This document shows positions 51,601 to 59,309 of a stretch of DNA of 64,000 bases, piece by piece. This stretch comes from Pseudomonas sp. NFIX28 (GTDB lineage Bacteria > Pseudomonadota > Gammaproteobacteria > Pseudomonadales > Pseudomonadaceae), in assembly GCF_900107395.1 (NCBI RefSeq), contig NZ_FNPW01000009.1:176419-240418 (forward strand), given 5' to 3'. The notes beneath the pieces were generated by a model. That model ran no database searches. It saw only the letters and a program-made list of their open reading frames with translations, and had not been told where the DNA came from. Each line of letters starts with the position of its first letter. Positions within the stretch are counted from its first letter, which is position 1. The translations under genes and the position numbers were made by a program.

Positions 51601-52356
51601 TCAGCCTTGCTGGGTCACCAGGGTTTCCGCGCCGCGCTCACGCACCCAGAACAGCGTCGCCCCGGCCACCGCCGCCGGCATCATCAGGATGTTGACCACC
51701 GGGATCAGCAGCACCAGATAAACGATCCCGCCGAAGCTCATGCTCTGCCAGCGCTTTTCCCGCAGCCAGGCGAGCATCTCGTTCCAGCCCAGCTTGTGGT
51801 TGTCCGCCGGGTAGTCGATGTACTGGATCGCCATCATCCACACGCCGAACAGCAGCCACAGCGGCGCGGCCACCAGGTTCACCACCGGAATGAAGGACAG
51901 GATGAACAGGCCGATGGCCCGCGGCAGGAAGTAGCCCAGCTTGCGCATTTCCCGGGCCAGGGTGCGCGGGATCATGGCCAGTAGTTCGGCCCAGCTGAAG
52001 GGCGGGAAATCATCGGTGCCGCGCACCACCACTTCGACTTTCTCCGCGAGAAAGCCGTTGAACGGCGCGGCGATCACGTTGGCCAGCATGGTGAAGGTAA
52101 AAAACACCATCAGCAGCACCAGCACCACGAACAGCGGCCAGAGGATGTAGCTGAGGAAACTCAGCCAGTCCGGCAAGGAAGGCATCAGGGTGTCGACCCA
52201 CAGGCTGAACTGATGGCCGGCGAAATAGATCAATCCGACGAACAGCACCAGGTTGATGGCCAGGGGCAAAAGGACGAACAGACGCAGGCCGGGGCTGAGC
52301 ACCAGCTTGAGGCCTTCGCGCAGGTATTGCGGGCCGGACAGGACGGGGGCGGGCAT
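51601..52356 (-). CDS. cysZ: Sulfate transporter CysZ
   Basis: CysZ is an inner-membrane protein that helps sulfate uptake for cysteine synthesis. The 251-residue protein has four to six predicted helices and the family features RPGLRLFVLLPLAINLVLF-like segment near residue 20-40, RTLAREMRKLGYFLPRA and VPVVNLVAAPLW. GGAGC lies 7 bases before the ATG. It fits with the sulfate-activating cysD/cysNC genes 8 kb away. Confidence 0.94.
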   Translation of the reverse strand: MPAPVLSGPQYLREGLKLVLSPGLRLFVLLPLAINLVLFVGLIYFAGHQFSLWVDTLMPSLPDWLSFLSYILWPLFVVLVLLMVFFTFTMLANVIAAPFNGFLAEKVEVVVRGTDDFPPFSWAELLAMIPRTLAREMRKLGYFLPRAIGLFILSFIPVVNLVAAPLWLLFGVWMMAIQYIDYPADNHKLGWNEMLAWLREKRWQSMSFGGIVYLVLLIPVVNILMMPAAVAGATLFWVRERGAETLVTQQG

Positions 52357-52667
52357 AAAGAGCTCCGTGCAAGGGGGAAACGCGCCGACCTTACCGGCTT
52401 TGCCCTACAGGCGAAAGCGCGGTCGCAAGGTCGACATCAACTGTAACAAAGGCGCCGGTTAATACACCGATCCCGAATAGAGACCTCCTATGAGCTGGAT
52501 TGTTAAACCGTATTTCCTTAATCTTCGCCCCCTCTATACGCTGCACCCATTATTTTCGGACCGGCGAACCTGAAGCCTTCCCCAAGTGCTTTCGCCGTCC
52601 TTTTTTATTCCAGCCGGCAATCCGGCGTTCCGCGCCAGTGTTCCGGGCCGGTCGATAGGAGTGAGTC
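52357..52667 (+). promoter_or_regulatory. trxB upstream region with terminator-bearing leader
   Basis: This 311-base gap contains no ordinary gene. A 27-codon frame (ATG 52490 to TGA 52571-52573, peptide MSWIVKPYFLNLRP...) lacks a ribosome-binding site; instead ACCTCCT, the anti-Shine-Dalgarno sequence itself, precedes it. GGACCGGCGAA (52558-52568) pairs with TTCGCCGTCC (52591-52600, one bulge) followed by six T, a textbook intrinsic terminator about 60 bases before trxB. CTATACG at 52534-52540 resembles a sigma-S -10. An sRNA or attenuator is possible. Confidence 0.55.
52558..52606 (+). terminator. Intrinsic terminator upstream of trxB
   Basis: Ten base pairs with one bulged base (GGAC-CGGCGAA with TTCGCCG-TCC), a 22-base loop and TTTTTT at 52601-52606. 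It would end any transcript started in the cysZ-trxB gap, before trxB. Confidence 0.75.
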
Positions 52668-53630
52668 ATGTCTGATGTACGTCATTCGCGTGTGATTATT
52701 CTCGGTTCCGGCCCTGCCGGTTACAGCGCCGCGGTCTATGCCGCCCGCGCCAACCTGAAGCCGCTGCTGATTACCGGCATGCAGGCCGGCGGCCAGCTGA
52801 CCACCACCACCGAAGTCGACAACTGGCCGGGCGACGTCCACGGCCTGACCGGCCCGGCGCTGATGGAGCGCATGCGCGAACACGCCGAGCGTTTCGAGAC
52901 CGAAATCGTCTTCGACCACATCAATGCCGTGGACTTTGCCGCCAAGCCTTACACCCTGACCGGCGACAGCGCGACCTACACCTGCGACGCCCTGATCATC
53001 GCCACCGGCGCCAGCGCCCGGTACCTGGGCCTGCCTTCGGAAGAAGCGTTCATGGGCAAAGGCGTCTCGGCCTGCGCGACCTGCGACGGTTTCTTCTATC
53101 GCAACAAGCCAGTGGCCGTGGTCGGTGGCGGCAACACCGCTGTCGAAGAAGCCCTGTACCTGGCCAACATCGCCAGCAAGGTCACCCTGATCCACCGTCG
53201 CGATACCTTCCGCGCCGAGAAGATCCTGATCGACAAGCTCAATGCCCGGGTTGCCGAAGGCAAGATCGAGCTCAAGCTGAACGCCAACCTGGACGAAGTG
53301 CTGGGCGACAACATGGGTGTCACCGGTGCGCGCCTGAAGAACAACGATGGCAGCTTCGACGAAATCAAGGTCGATGGTGTGTTCATCGCCATTGGCCACA
53401 CCCCGAACACCTCGCTGTTCGAAGGCCAGCTGGAGCTGAAGGACGGCTACCTGGTGGTGCAGGGCGGCCGTGAAGGCAACGCCACCGCCACCAGCGTCGA
53501 AGGCATCTTCGCCGCCGGCGACGTGGCCGACCACGTCTACCGCCAGGCCATTACCTCGGCTGGCGCCGGCTGCATGGCCGCGCTGGACACCGAGCGTTAC
53601 CTGGACGGCTTGCAGAACGCTTCGTTCTGA
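52668..53630 (+). CDS. trxB: Thioredoxin reductase TrxB
   Basis: TrxB reduces thioredoxin with NADPH and FAD. The 320-residue protein has the FAD-binding ILGSGPAGYSAAVYAARANL (about residues 11-30), the redox CxxC in VSACATCDGFF (about 136-139) and the NADPH-binding VVGGGNTAVEEALYL. An AGGAGT ribosome-binding site precedes the ATG. A terminator follows. Some pseudomonads have two trxB genes, so this may be one of two. Confidence 0.97.
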   Translation: MSDVRHSRVIILGSGPAGYSAAVYAARANLKPLLITGMQAGGQLTTTTEVDNWPGDVHGLTGPALMERMREHAERFETEIVFDHINAVDFAAKPYTLTGDSATYTCDALIIATGASARYLGLPSEEAFMGKGVSACATCDGFFYRNKPVAVVGGGNTAVEEALYLANIASKVTLIHRRDTFRAEKILIDKLNARVAEGKIELKLNANLDEVLGDNMGVTGARLKNNDGSFDEIKVDGVFIAIGHTPNTSLFEGQLELKDGYLVVQGGREGNATATSVEGIFAAGDVADHVYRQAITSAGAGCMAALDTERYLDGLQNASF

Positions 53631-53643
53631 GACCGTTGAAATG

Positions 53644-53670
53644 AAAAAACCGGCCCAGGCCGGTTTTTTT
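53644..53670 (+). terminator. Rho-independent terminator after trxB
   Basis: AAAAAACCGGCC-CA-GGCCGGTTTTTTT is a perfect stem with A and T runs, starting 14 bases after the trxB stop. Confidence 0.92.
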
Positions 53671-53687
53671 GTATCTGTTGTTTCTGT

Positions 53688-53771
53688 CGGAGCGAACGGG
53701 CGGCGATCCGGCACCCTGCGGTCTACCTGCAGCACCGCGTTGTCTGGATCGCGGGCGAGCCTCGTTCCTAC
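53688..53771. repeat. REP-type repeat pair
   Basis: TCGGAGCGAACGGGCGGCGATCC at the left and GGATCGCGGGCGAGCCTCGTTCCTACAG-like sequence at the right form a degenerate inverted pair between convergent genes. Confidence 0.65.
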
Positions 53772-53774
53772 AGA

Positions 53775-54113
53775 TCAGCGGCGGGTCAGTGGCTGCTGCG
53801 CAAACTTCACGCCTGCCAGGCCATGGGCGATCAGCGCGCGGATGTTGCCGTGGTCGCTGCCTTCAGGGGTGGCCAGCACCGAGCGGTAATGCTCGCCGAA
53901 CGCCAGCAGTGCTTCTTCGTCGCTCAAGCCTTCCAGCAGGGCCAGGCCCAGGGTCTTGCACGAACCTTCGTTCTGCCCGGCGGCGTTCTCCACGCCACCG
54001 TTGTTGAAGGCCTGTGGCTGGTAGTCGTAGCCGGCGGCGATAAAGGCCAGGGTGTCGGCGAAAGCATGCTCGCCGCTCTTGAGGCGGGCGCGCAGGGTGT
54101 TGAGGTCAGTCAT
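53775..54113 (-). CDS. HopJ type III effector family protein
   Basis: The 112-residue product matches the HopJ family: LKSGEHAFADTLAFIAAGYDYQPQAFNNGG and NEGSCKTLGLALLEGLSDEEALLAFGEHYR. Although named after a P. syringae type III effector, this domain is widespread in non-pathogens, and here it sits at the end of a housekeeping pterin operon, so an effector role is unlikely. It overlaps the DUF1244 gene end by eight bases. Confidence 0.88.
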   Translation of the reverse strand: MTDLNTLRARLKSGEHAFADTLAFIAAGYDYQPQAFNNGGVENAAGQNEGSCKTLGLALLEGLSDEEALLAFGEHYRSVLATPEGSDHGNIRALIAHGLAGVKFAQQPLTRR

Positions 54114-54402
54114 GGGGTTTTCCTTTGGCAAACGCCGCTTGCTGCTCGGCGCTGGCTTCTTTCTGGTAGAGATTCTTCCACTCGGCGTAGGGCATGCCGT
54201 ACACCACTTCACGGGCGTCATCGAGGCTGACCTCGATCTGGCGCTCGTCGGCCTCGGCCTTGTACCACTTGGACAGGCAGTTGCGGCAGAAGCCGGCAAG
54301 GTTCATCAGGTCGATGTTCTGCACGTCCTTGCGGCTGTCCAGGTGCGCGACCAGGCGGCGGAAGGCGGCGGCTTCGAGTTCCAGGCGTTGTTGCTCGGTC
54401 AT
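54106..54402 (-). CDS. DUF1244 domain-containing protein
   Basis: The 98-residue protein has the DUF1244 core AAAFRRLVAHLDSRKDVQNIDLM and GFCRNCLSKWYKAEADE, whose CxxC may bind metal, and AREVVYGMPYAEWK. The function is unknown. The ATG at 54402 begins MTEQQRLELEAAAF. It lies 37 bases after folX and overlaps the HopJ gene, so all belong to one operon. Confidence 0.88.
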   Translation of the reverse strand: MTEQQRLELEAAAFRRLVAHLDSRKDVQNIDLMNLAGFCRNCLSKWYKAEADERQIEVSLDDAREVVYGMPYAEWKNLYQKEASAEQQAAFAKGKPHD

Positions 54403-54439
54403 GTTCGGCTCTGTGCGATCAAATGTGGCGCGGATGATA

Positions 54440-54811
54440 TCAGCGGCTGGCCGCGAGGGTGATCGACACCGACTCGGCGAAACGCAGGGCATGGGGTTTG
54501 TCGACTTCGACCTCGGCGTACAGCACCGATTCGTTGGCCATGATCAGATCGAGGATTTCCTGGGTCAGGCGCTCGAGCAGGGCAAAGCGGTTGCCCTCCA
54601 CGTGGGCGATGATCGCCTTGGTGATGGTGCGGTAGTTCAGCGCATGGTCGATGTCGTTGTCGCGCACGGCTTCCTGCGCGGCATACAGGATGGTCAGGTT
54701 GATCAGCACATCCTGCTTGTTGAGGATCTCGTCCTCGTTGATTCCGATGAAGGTCCGCAGGCACAGGTCCTTGACCCGGATGCGAGCCATTCCTGGCTGA
54801 AGTTGTGGCAT
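54440..54811 (-). CDS. folX: Dihydroneopterin triphosphate 2'-epimerase FolX
   Basis: FolX epimerises dihydroneopterin triphosphate to the monapterin form. The 123-residue protein has the FolB/FolX fold: MARIRVKDLCLRTFIGINEDEI, ALNYRTITKAIIAHVEGNRFALLERLTQEI and VEVDKPHALRFAESVS. It could be called FolB on sequence alone. Its place between folE and folM points to FolX and tetrahydromonapterin, the cofactor of pseudomonad phenylalanine hydroxylase. The start may be at 54811 or at the ATG seven codons later. Confidence 0.85.
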   Translation of the reverse strand: MPQLQPGMARIRVKDLCLRTFIGINEDEILNKQDVLINLTILYAAQEAVRDNDIDHALNYRTITKAIIAHVEGNRFALLERLTQEILDLIMANESVLYAEVEVDKPHALRFAESVSITLAASR

Positions 54812-54813
54812 TG

Positions 54814-55374
54814 CTACTTGCTCCGTCCGATCAATTGCAGGAATTCCTGGCGCGTGGTGCTTGAATCGCGAAAGGCGCCGAGCATCACCGAGGTGTGCAT
54901 GGTCGAGTTCTGCTTCTCGACACCGCGCATCATCATGCACATGTGCCGGGCTTCGATGACCACCGCGACGCCGGCGGCCTGGGTCACCCGCTGCACCGCG
55001 TCGGCGATTTCCCGCGTGAGGTTTTCCTGGATCTGCAGGCGGCGGGCGAACATGTCGACGATCCGGGCGATCTTCGACAGGCCCAGCACCTTGCCGGTGG
55101 GAATATAAGCCACATGGGCCTTGCCGATGAAGGGCAGCAGGTGATGTTCGCACAGGGAATAGAGTTCGATGTCGGCGACTATGACCATTTCATCGTTGTC
55201 GGAGGCGAACAGCGCGCCATTGACCACCTCGTCCACCGACTGGCTGTAGCCATGACACAGGTACTGCATGGCCTTGGCCGCGCGTTGCGGGGTGTCGAGC
55301 AGGCCTTCGCGCTCGGGGTCTTCGCCGAGACCCTTGAGGATCTCGCGGTAATGCTGGGGCAGGGAAAGAGTCAT
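54814..55374 (-). CDS. folE: GTP cyclohydrolase I FolE
   Basis: FolE opens GTP to give dihydroneopterin triphosphate, the entry to folate and pterins. The 186-residue protein has the zinc-binding SLCEHHLLPFIGKAHVAYIP (Cys and His) and SKIARIVDMFARRLQIQENL. It lies 23 bases after folM and two bases before folX. Other folE copies commonly exist in pseudomonads, so this one may serve the monapterin branch. Confidence 0.96.
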   Translation of the reverse strand: MTLSLPQHYREILKGLGEDPEREGLLDTPQRAAKAMQYLCHGYSQSVDEVVNGALFASDNDEMVIVADIELYSLCEHHLLPFIGKAHVAYIPTGKVLGLSKIARIVDMFARRLQIQENLTREIADAVQRVTQAAGVAVVIEARHMCMMMRGVEKQNSTMHTSVMLGAFRDSSTTRQEFLQLIGRSK

Positions 55375-55397
55375 GCAACGTCCTCGCGGGGGAAGCC

Positions 55398-56108
55398 TTA
55401 CTTGAGGTGCCGCCCGCCATTGACGGTCAGGGTCGTGCCGGTGACATAAGGGTTGTCGAGCAGATAGCGCAGGCTCTGGTAGATCACTTCGCTACCGGGC
55501 TCGATGCCCAGGGCGGACTTGGCCAGGGCCTTGGCGCGGTACGCCGCGTCATCGTCGGGGTTGAACATTAACAGAGCCGGGGCGATGCCGTTGACCTTGA
55601 TCGTTGGCGCATATTTCGCCGCGAAGGACAGGGTCAGGCTGTCCAGGCCGGCCTTGGTGGCGCAATAGGCGATGTGCTTGCTGCTGCCGCGGCGCGTGAC
55701 GTCGTCGCCGATATGCACGATGTCGGCGGGGCTTGCGCGCAGCAGCAGGTCGGCGCAGTGCAGGTTGATCAGGTACGGCGCGAGCATGTGCACGCTGAAC
55801 ATGTCGGCAAAGGCCGCGCCTTCCTGGCCGGGTATTTCCTCCAGCCATTGCGAGGCGTTGTGCACGATGGCCCGCAGGCTGTCGGTGTGCTCATGCAGCT
55901 CGGCGATGAAATCCTGGATCCCGGCTTCGCTGGAGAAGTCGGCAAACAGGGCGACGGCGCCACGCTCGCGCAAGGTCTGCACGCCGGGGCGTTCGGTGCG
56001 ATAGCTGACGATCACCCGGTGGCCGTCTTCCAGCAGGCGCAATGCGCAATGCAGGCCGACACGCTGGCCAGCGCCGGTGATGAGGATCGGGGCAGGGGAC
56101 ATAGTCAT
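55398..56108 (-). CDS. folM: Dihydromonapterin reductase FolM
   Basis: FolM is an SDR that reduces dihydromonapterin to tetrahydromonapterin with NADPH and can stand in for dihydrofolate reductase. The 236-residue protein has the cofactor motif ILITGAGQRVGLHCAL and the YCATKAGLDSLTLSFA catalytic Tyr-x3-Lys. ATG 56108 starts at the conserved MTMSPAPILITGAG. It heads the folM-folE-folX-DUF1244-hopJ order; the ABM gene lies 155 bases upstream. Confidence 0.93.
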   Translation of the reverse strand: MTMSPAPILITGAGQRVGLHCALRLLEDGHRVIVSYRTERPGVQTLRERGAVALFADFSSEAGIQDFIAELHEHTDSLRAIVHNASQWLEEIPGQEGAAFADMFSVHMLAPYLINLHCADLLLRASPADIVHIGDDVTRRGSSKHIAYCATKAGLDSLTLSFAAKYAPTIKVNGIAPALLMFNPDDDAAYRAKALAKSALGIEPGSEVIYQSLRYLLDNPYVTGTTLTVNGGRHLK

Positions 56109-56263
56109 GAACGGCTCGCGTCGCGGGTAGAGCAAAACTATACCAGCGCGGTGCGCGGTTCGCCGATTCCGGCTGCGGTCGCCGGCGCGGGCCTGGCCGC
56201 GATGAACGGTAACGCGGCCTGACAGGCAGGCCGCGGCGCAGCCATCGCGGGCAGGCCTCGCTC
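56109..56263 (-). other. Gap between ABM gene and folM, with REP half
   Basis: The 155-base gap holds a REP-like sequence at 56244-56267 (TCGCGGGCAGGCCTCGCTCC, then TAC). The remainder probably carries the folM promoter, but I see no strong -35/-10 pair. Confidence 0.4.
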
Positions 56264-56821
56264 CTACGGGGCGGTCGTCGGCAGCGGACGGGCGGTGGTG
56301 CCATTGAGCCACCCGGCCAACAGGCGGGTGGAAAGCGGAATGAACCAGTACACCATCAACGGCGTCAGGGCCAGGGTGCTGACCAGCACGCGCGGCACCA
56401 GGCTGAGGTCGGCCAGCAGCGGGTTGAGGATGAAGTTGAAAATCAGCGACACCGGGAAGAACGCCAGCCAGATGGCCACCGCCTGTTTCCAGCGCGGAGG
56501 GCGCTGGCCGGCCGTGCCGAACCAGCCATCGATGCCGCTGACGCGGTGCTCATGAGGGTGGGCGAACAGGTCGCTGCCGCGGGCCAGCCAGGCCGTGCGC
56601 GAGGCGGAGTGCTCCCAGACGTGCAGGGTCTGCTCGTCGGCGAAGCGGAAAATGATCTGGAATTCGTCATCGTCGGGCGGCGGAGCAAGCACGCCGGAGC
56701 CCAGGTAACCGGGAAAGTCGGTGGCCAGCTGTTCGCCTTCGCGCAGCCAGGCGATCAGGTCCTGGTAACGGCCATCGGCGACACGTCGGGCGACCATCAG
56801 GGTGACGGGTGAGGTAGACAT
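56264..56821 (-). CDS. Antibiotic biosynthesis monooxygenase-domain membrane protein
   Basis: The 185-residue protein has an N-terminal ABM/dimeric alpha-beta barrel domain (VTLMVARRVADGRYQDLIAWL to HVWEHSASRTAWLARG, about residues 6-85) joined to two C-terminal membrane helices (AIWLAFFPVSLIFNFILNPL and VLVSTLALTPLMVYWFIPL). The catalytic role is unknown; members may be heme- or quinol-related. It matches the gene that sits beside folM in P. aeruginosa. Confidence 0.85.
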   Translation of the reverse strand: MSTSPVTLMVARRVADGRYQDLIAWLREGEQLATDFPGYLGSGVLAPPPDDDEFQIIFRFADEQTLHVWEHSASRTAWLARGSDLFAHPHEHRVSGIDGWFGTAGQRPPRWKQAVAIWLAFFPVSLIFNFILNPLLADLSLVPRVLVSTLALTPLMVYWFIPLSTRLLAGWLNGTTARPLPTTAP

Positions 56822-56993
56822 TATGTATCTCCGTAAAGCCAATGCGCTGCCTGGATAAGGCTGGACGCCGGACGCAGCACCGGGGTGTTGGGCTGCGTCT
56901 TGAAAACAAGCAAGGATTATTCCTGATTGTGACAAATACACCAGAGGCAGCGGTCGATTCGTCCTGTGTTGAAGAACTGTCACCGAGGCGGAG

Positions 56994-56999
56994 TAGAAT
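56994..56999 (+). promoter_or_regulatory. Candidate -10 of the LitR-like gene
   Basis: TAGAAT lies at 56994-56999, with TTGAAG at 56969-56974 (19-base spacer, slightly long). It sits about 36 bases before the start codon at 57035. The 213-base divergent gap otherwise contains no gene. Confidence 0.4.
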
Positions 57000-57034
57000 G
57001 GCCGCTACTTTGTCCTTCGGTGTTTTCTGCCCAG

Positions 57035-57994
57035 ATGCCCGTCATTACTGAACTTGCCCGCCCGACACAGCCCCTCGACCCATCCTCGCAGGACGATCTG
57101 TTTCCGATTCGGGAAGTTTCACGGCTCACGGGAATCAATCCCGTGACCCTGCGGGCCTGGGAGCGCCGCTACGGGTTGATCCAGCCGACGTGCACCGAAA
57201 GTGGGCACCGCCTGTATTCCATGCACGATGTCGAGACGGTGCGCGAGATCCTCGGCTGGATCGAGCGTGGCGTCGCGGTCAGCAAGGTCGGCAAGATCCT
57301 CGCCAAGACCCGGGCCGCCCGCGAGGCGCCGCAGGCCCAGGCCAGCGAGCGCGAATCGACCGACTACCTGCAATGGCAGGGGCAGCTCAAGCGCGCGGTC
57401 GGCGGGTTCGACGAGCCGCACCTGGAGCGGCTGTACGGCCAGATATTCTCCAGCTATTCGCTGTCGGTGGTGTTCCAGGACATTCTCATGCCGTTCTGGC
57501 GGCAGCTGGCGCAGCACCAGGAGCCTTACGGCCATACCAGCGAATGGCTGTTTTTCGACCAATTCCTGCGTGCGCGGATTTCCCAGCGCCTGCTGTTGCA
57601 GCGTGGCCACCAGCCGCGCCCGGTATTGCTGGCGGCGCTTGCCGGGCAATGTCGCGAGCTGGAGCTGCTGGTGGCGGCGCTGATGCTGGGCAGTGCCGAG
57701 GTGGAAATCAGGGTGCTGGCGCTGGGGCAGCCGTTCGATGAGCTGACCCTGGTGTGCGAGAAGATCAAGCCTCGGGCGCTGGTGTTGTTTTCCAGTCACG
57801 CCCCCGCGCCGGAGCTGCCTCGACGCTTGAACCGCCTGGCGCTGACCCTGGATTGTCCACTGCTGCTGGCGGGGGATGTCGCCGAATTGGCCCAGGACAG
57901 CCTGAGCGCTTCGCCGGTGGGCTGCCTGGGCAATGAGGGGCGTTTGATGATGCAGCGCCTGCGGCAATTTCTTAGCGGCACGCTCGATACCTGA
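57035..57994 (+). CDS. MerR-family regulator, CarH/LitR-type without cobalamin motif
   Basis: The 319-residue protein has an N-terminal MerR wHTH (FPIREVSRLTGINPVTLRAWERRYGL, about residues 22-47; GHRLYSMHDVETVREI) and a C-terminal B12-binding-like fold (about 120-319). The DxHxxG motif that holds cobalamin in CarH is absent: the region reads VLLAALAGQCRELELLVAALML. Such proteins in pseudomonads are called class II LitR and act with a separate light sensor. The LOV gene 700 bases away fits that. Targets here are not shown. Confidence 0.88.
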   Translation: MPVITELARPTQPLDPSSQDDLFPIREVSRLTGINPVTLRAWERRYGLIQPTCTESGHRLYSMHDVETVREILGWIERGVAVSKVGKILAKTRAAREAPQAQASERESTDYLQWQGQLKRAVGGFDEPHLERLYGQIFSSYSLSVVFQDILMPFWRQLAQHQEPYGHTSEWLFFDQFLRARISQRLLLQRGHQPRPVLLAALAGQCRELELLVAALMLGSAEVEIRVLALGQPFDELTLVCEKIKPRALVLFSSHAPAPELPRRLNRLALTLDCPLLLAGDVAELAQDSLSASPVGCLGNEGRLMMQRLRQFLSGTLDT

Positions 57995-58023
57995 GCCTTG
58001 CCCAGGCCGCTAAAAGCGCGATT

Positions 58024-58629
58024 TCAGACGTGTAGGCTGGGGTGTGCCAGGCGGTGCTGCTGCAGGATGAACTGGCGCAGGCGCTCGGTTTCATCCTTGT
58101 CGCTCTGGCTCAGCTGATAGGCATAGAAGCCGGCTTCGGTCTGGCGTTCGAGCCGGCCGCGCAGGGCAATGCGCTCATAGCCCGAGGGGCTGAACCACTG
58201 GGCGAACTGCTTCGGCGGTTTGGTCCGGTTGCGAATCTCCAGCAACACCCCGCTGAACGACACTTCATGCACCCAATACGCGGTGGGCTGGCCCCTGGCA
58301 TTCTCCAGCGCCACCGGCTCGTCCAGCGTCAGGCGCCATGGGCGGACCATCGGCCCGTCCTCGAAGATGCTCGGCACGCCCAGGCGCAGGTGCAGGGCAT
58401 GGAATTCGTCTTCCACCAGGTGCAGGGGAAAGGTCATCTGCTGGTTTTCAAAATGCGCCTGGATGGTCACCTGCTCGTTGGCCGCCAGGCGGGTGAGCAG
58501 GTCGCGGATCTGCGAGCCCCCGTTGACCAGCAGGCTCGAGTTCGCATCCCGCACGTTGAGTTGCGGGTTGTGCTGCATGGTCTGAATGAAGTCCAGTTCA
58601 TCCTGGGTGAGGAGAGCGTCACGGCGCAT
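58024..58629 (-). CDS. PilZ domain-containing protein
   Basis: The 201-residue protein has a YcgR-like N-terminal domain (MRRDALLTQDELDFIQTMQH..., ANEQVTIQAHFENQQMTFPL) and a C-terminal PilZ domain (VRPWRLTLDEPVAL, then VHEVSFSGVLLEIRN). PilZ normally binds c-di-GMP with RxxxR and D/NxSxxG. Here the first motif is RPWR, one residue short, and the second is EVSFSG with Glu for Asp/Asn, so ligand binding is uncertain. The start at 58629 gives the usual MRRDALL; a TTG at 58680 would add 17 residues. It is downstream of and co-oriented with the LOV gene. Confidence 0.8.
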   Translation of the reverse strand: MRRDALLTQDELDFIQTMQHNPQLNVRDANSSLLVNGGSQIRDLLTRLAANEQVTIQAHFENQQMTFPLHLVEDEFHALHLRLGVPSIFEDGPMVRPWRLTLDEPVALENARGQPTAYWVHEVSFSGVLLEIRNRTKPPKQFAQWFSPSGYERIALRGRLERQTEAGFYAYQLSQSDKDETERLRQFILQQHRLAHPSLHV

Positions 58630-58680
58630 GATGGAGCTCGAGAAAGTTACGGAATCATTGGTGATTAAGTGTACTGACAA

Positions 58681-59154
58681 CTAATTCGACATCTTGTTAG
58701 AGCCGCTCGTCGCCTGGAAAACGGCGAGTTCCGCGCGGGCTTCGGCCAACTCCTTTTCCACCTGCGCCAGCCGTTGCTGGACCTTGACCTGGGTGGTCAC
58801 GTCTTTCTGCACACCGACGAAATAGGTCAGCTGGTCGCTTTCGTTGAACACCGGGGTGATCGACAGCTCATTCCAGAAGGGGCTGCCGTCCTTGCGGTAG
58901 TTGCGCAACACCTGGCGGCAGGGCTGGCCGCTATCCAAGGCCTGGCGAATCAGCGCGATTGCCGGCTGGTCGCGGTCGCCGGACTGGAGAAAGCGGCAAT
59001 CCTGGTAAAGCACCTCGTCGGCGCTGTAGCCGGTGAGCCGTTCGAATGCCGGGTTGACGTAAATGATGATGTTGTCTTCGCCTTCCTGTTCGGCGACGAC
59101 TATCCCGTCGTTGGAGGCGTTGATCACCAGTTGCAGCAGGTGGGCGTTGATCAT
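58681..59154 (-). CDS. Short LOV blue-light photoreceptor
   Basis: The 157-residue protein is a single LOV/PAS domain with a C-terminal helix, like the short LOV proteins of P. putida and P. fluorescens. The FMN-adduct Cys53 lies in YQDCRFLQSGD. Other conserved parts are MINAHLLQLVINASNDGIVV, IIIYVNPAFERLTGYS, RNYRKDGSPFWNELSITPV and YFVGVQKDVT. It has no output domain, so it must signal by protein contact, e.g. with the LitR-like regulator next door. It forms the operon head with the PilZ gene; the ATG at 59154 gives the usual N-terminus. Confidence 0.93.
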   Translation of the reverse strand: MINAHLLQLVINASNDGIVVAEQEGEDNIIIYVNPAFERLTGYSADEVLYQDCRFLQSGDRDQPAIALIRQALDSGQPCRQVLRNYRKDGSPFWNELSITPVFNESDQLTYFVGVQKDVTTQVKVQQRLAQVEKELAEARAELAVFQATSGSNKMSN

Positions 59155-59309
59155 CGGAGGCTTCCGCAGTCGATCGGCAAGTGGCGGCAATTCTAAGACA
59201 TGGCGCGAAGCTGTCCACTGGCCATTATTGGTAAATCGCGCGTCAAGGCTGGATTTTTTGGTGCAGCTGTTAATATCCCACTCTTTTACTCAGCTTCAGG
59301 AACAGATTG

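Noticed and set aside
53775..54113. HopJ as a virulence effector
   Set aside because: No type III genes or hrp box seen; the domain is widespread and the gene is part of a pterin operon.
54440..54811. FolB (dihydroneopterin aldolase) identity
   Set aside because: Fold cannot separate the two, but the folE-folM context favours FolX; left as moderate confidence.
54440..55153. Extended 237-residue form of FolX
   Set aside because: The first part is out-of-frame folE sequence; FolX starts at 54811.
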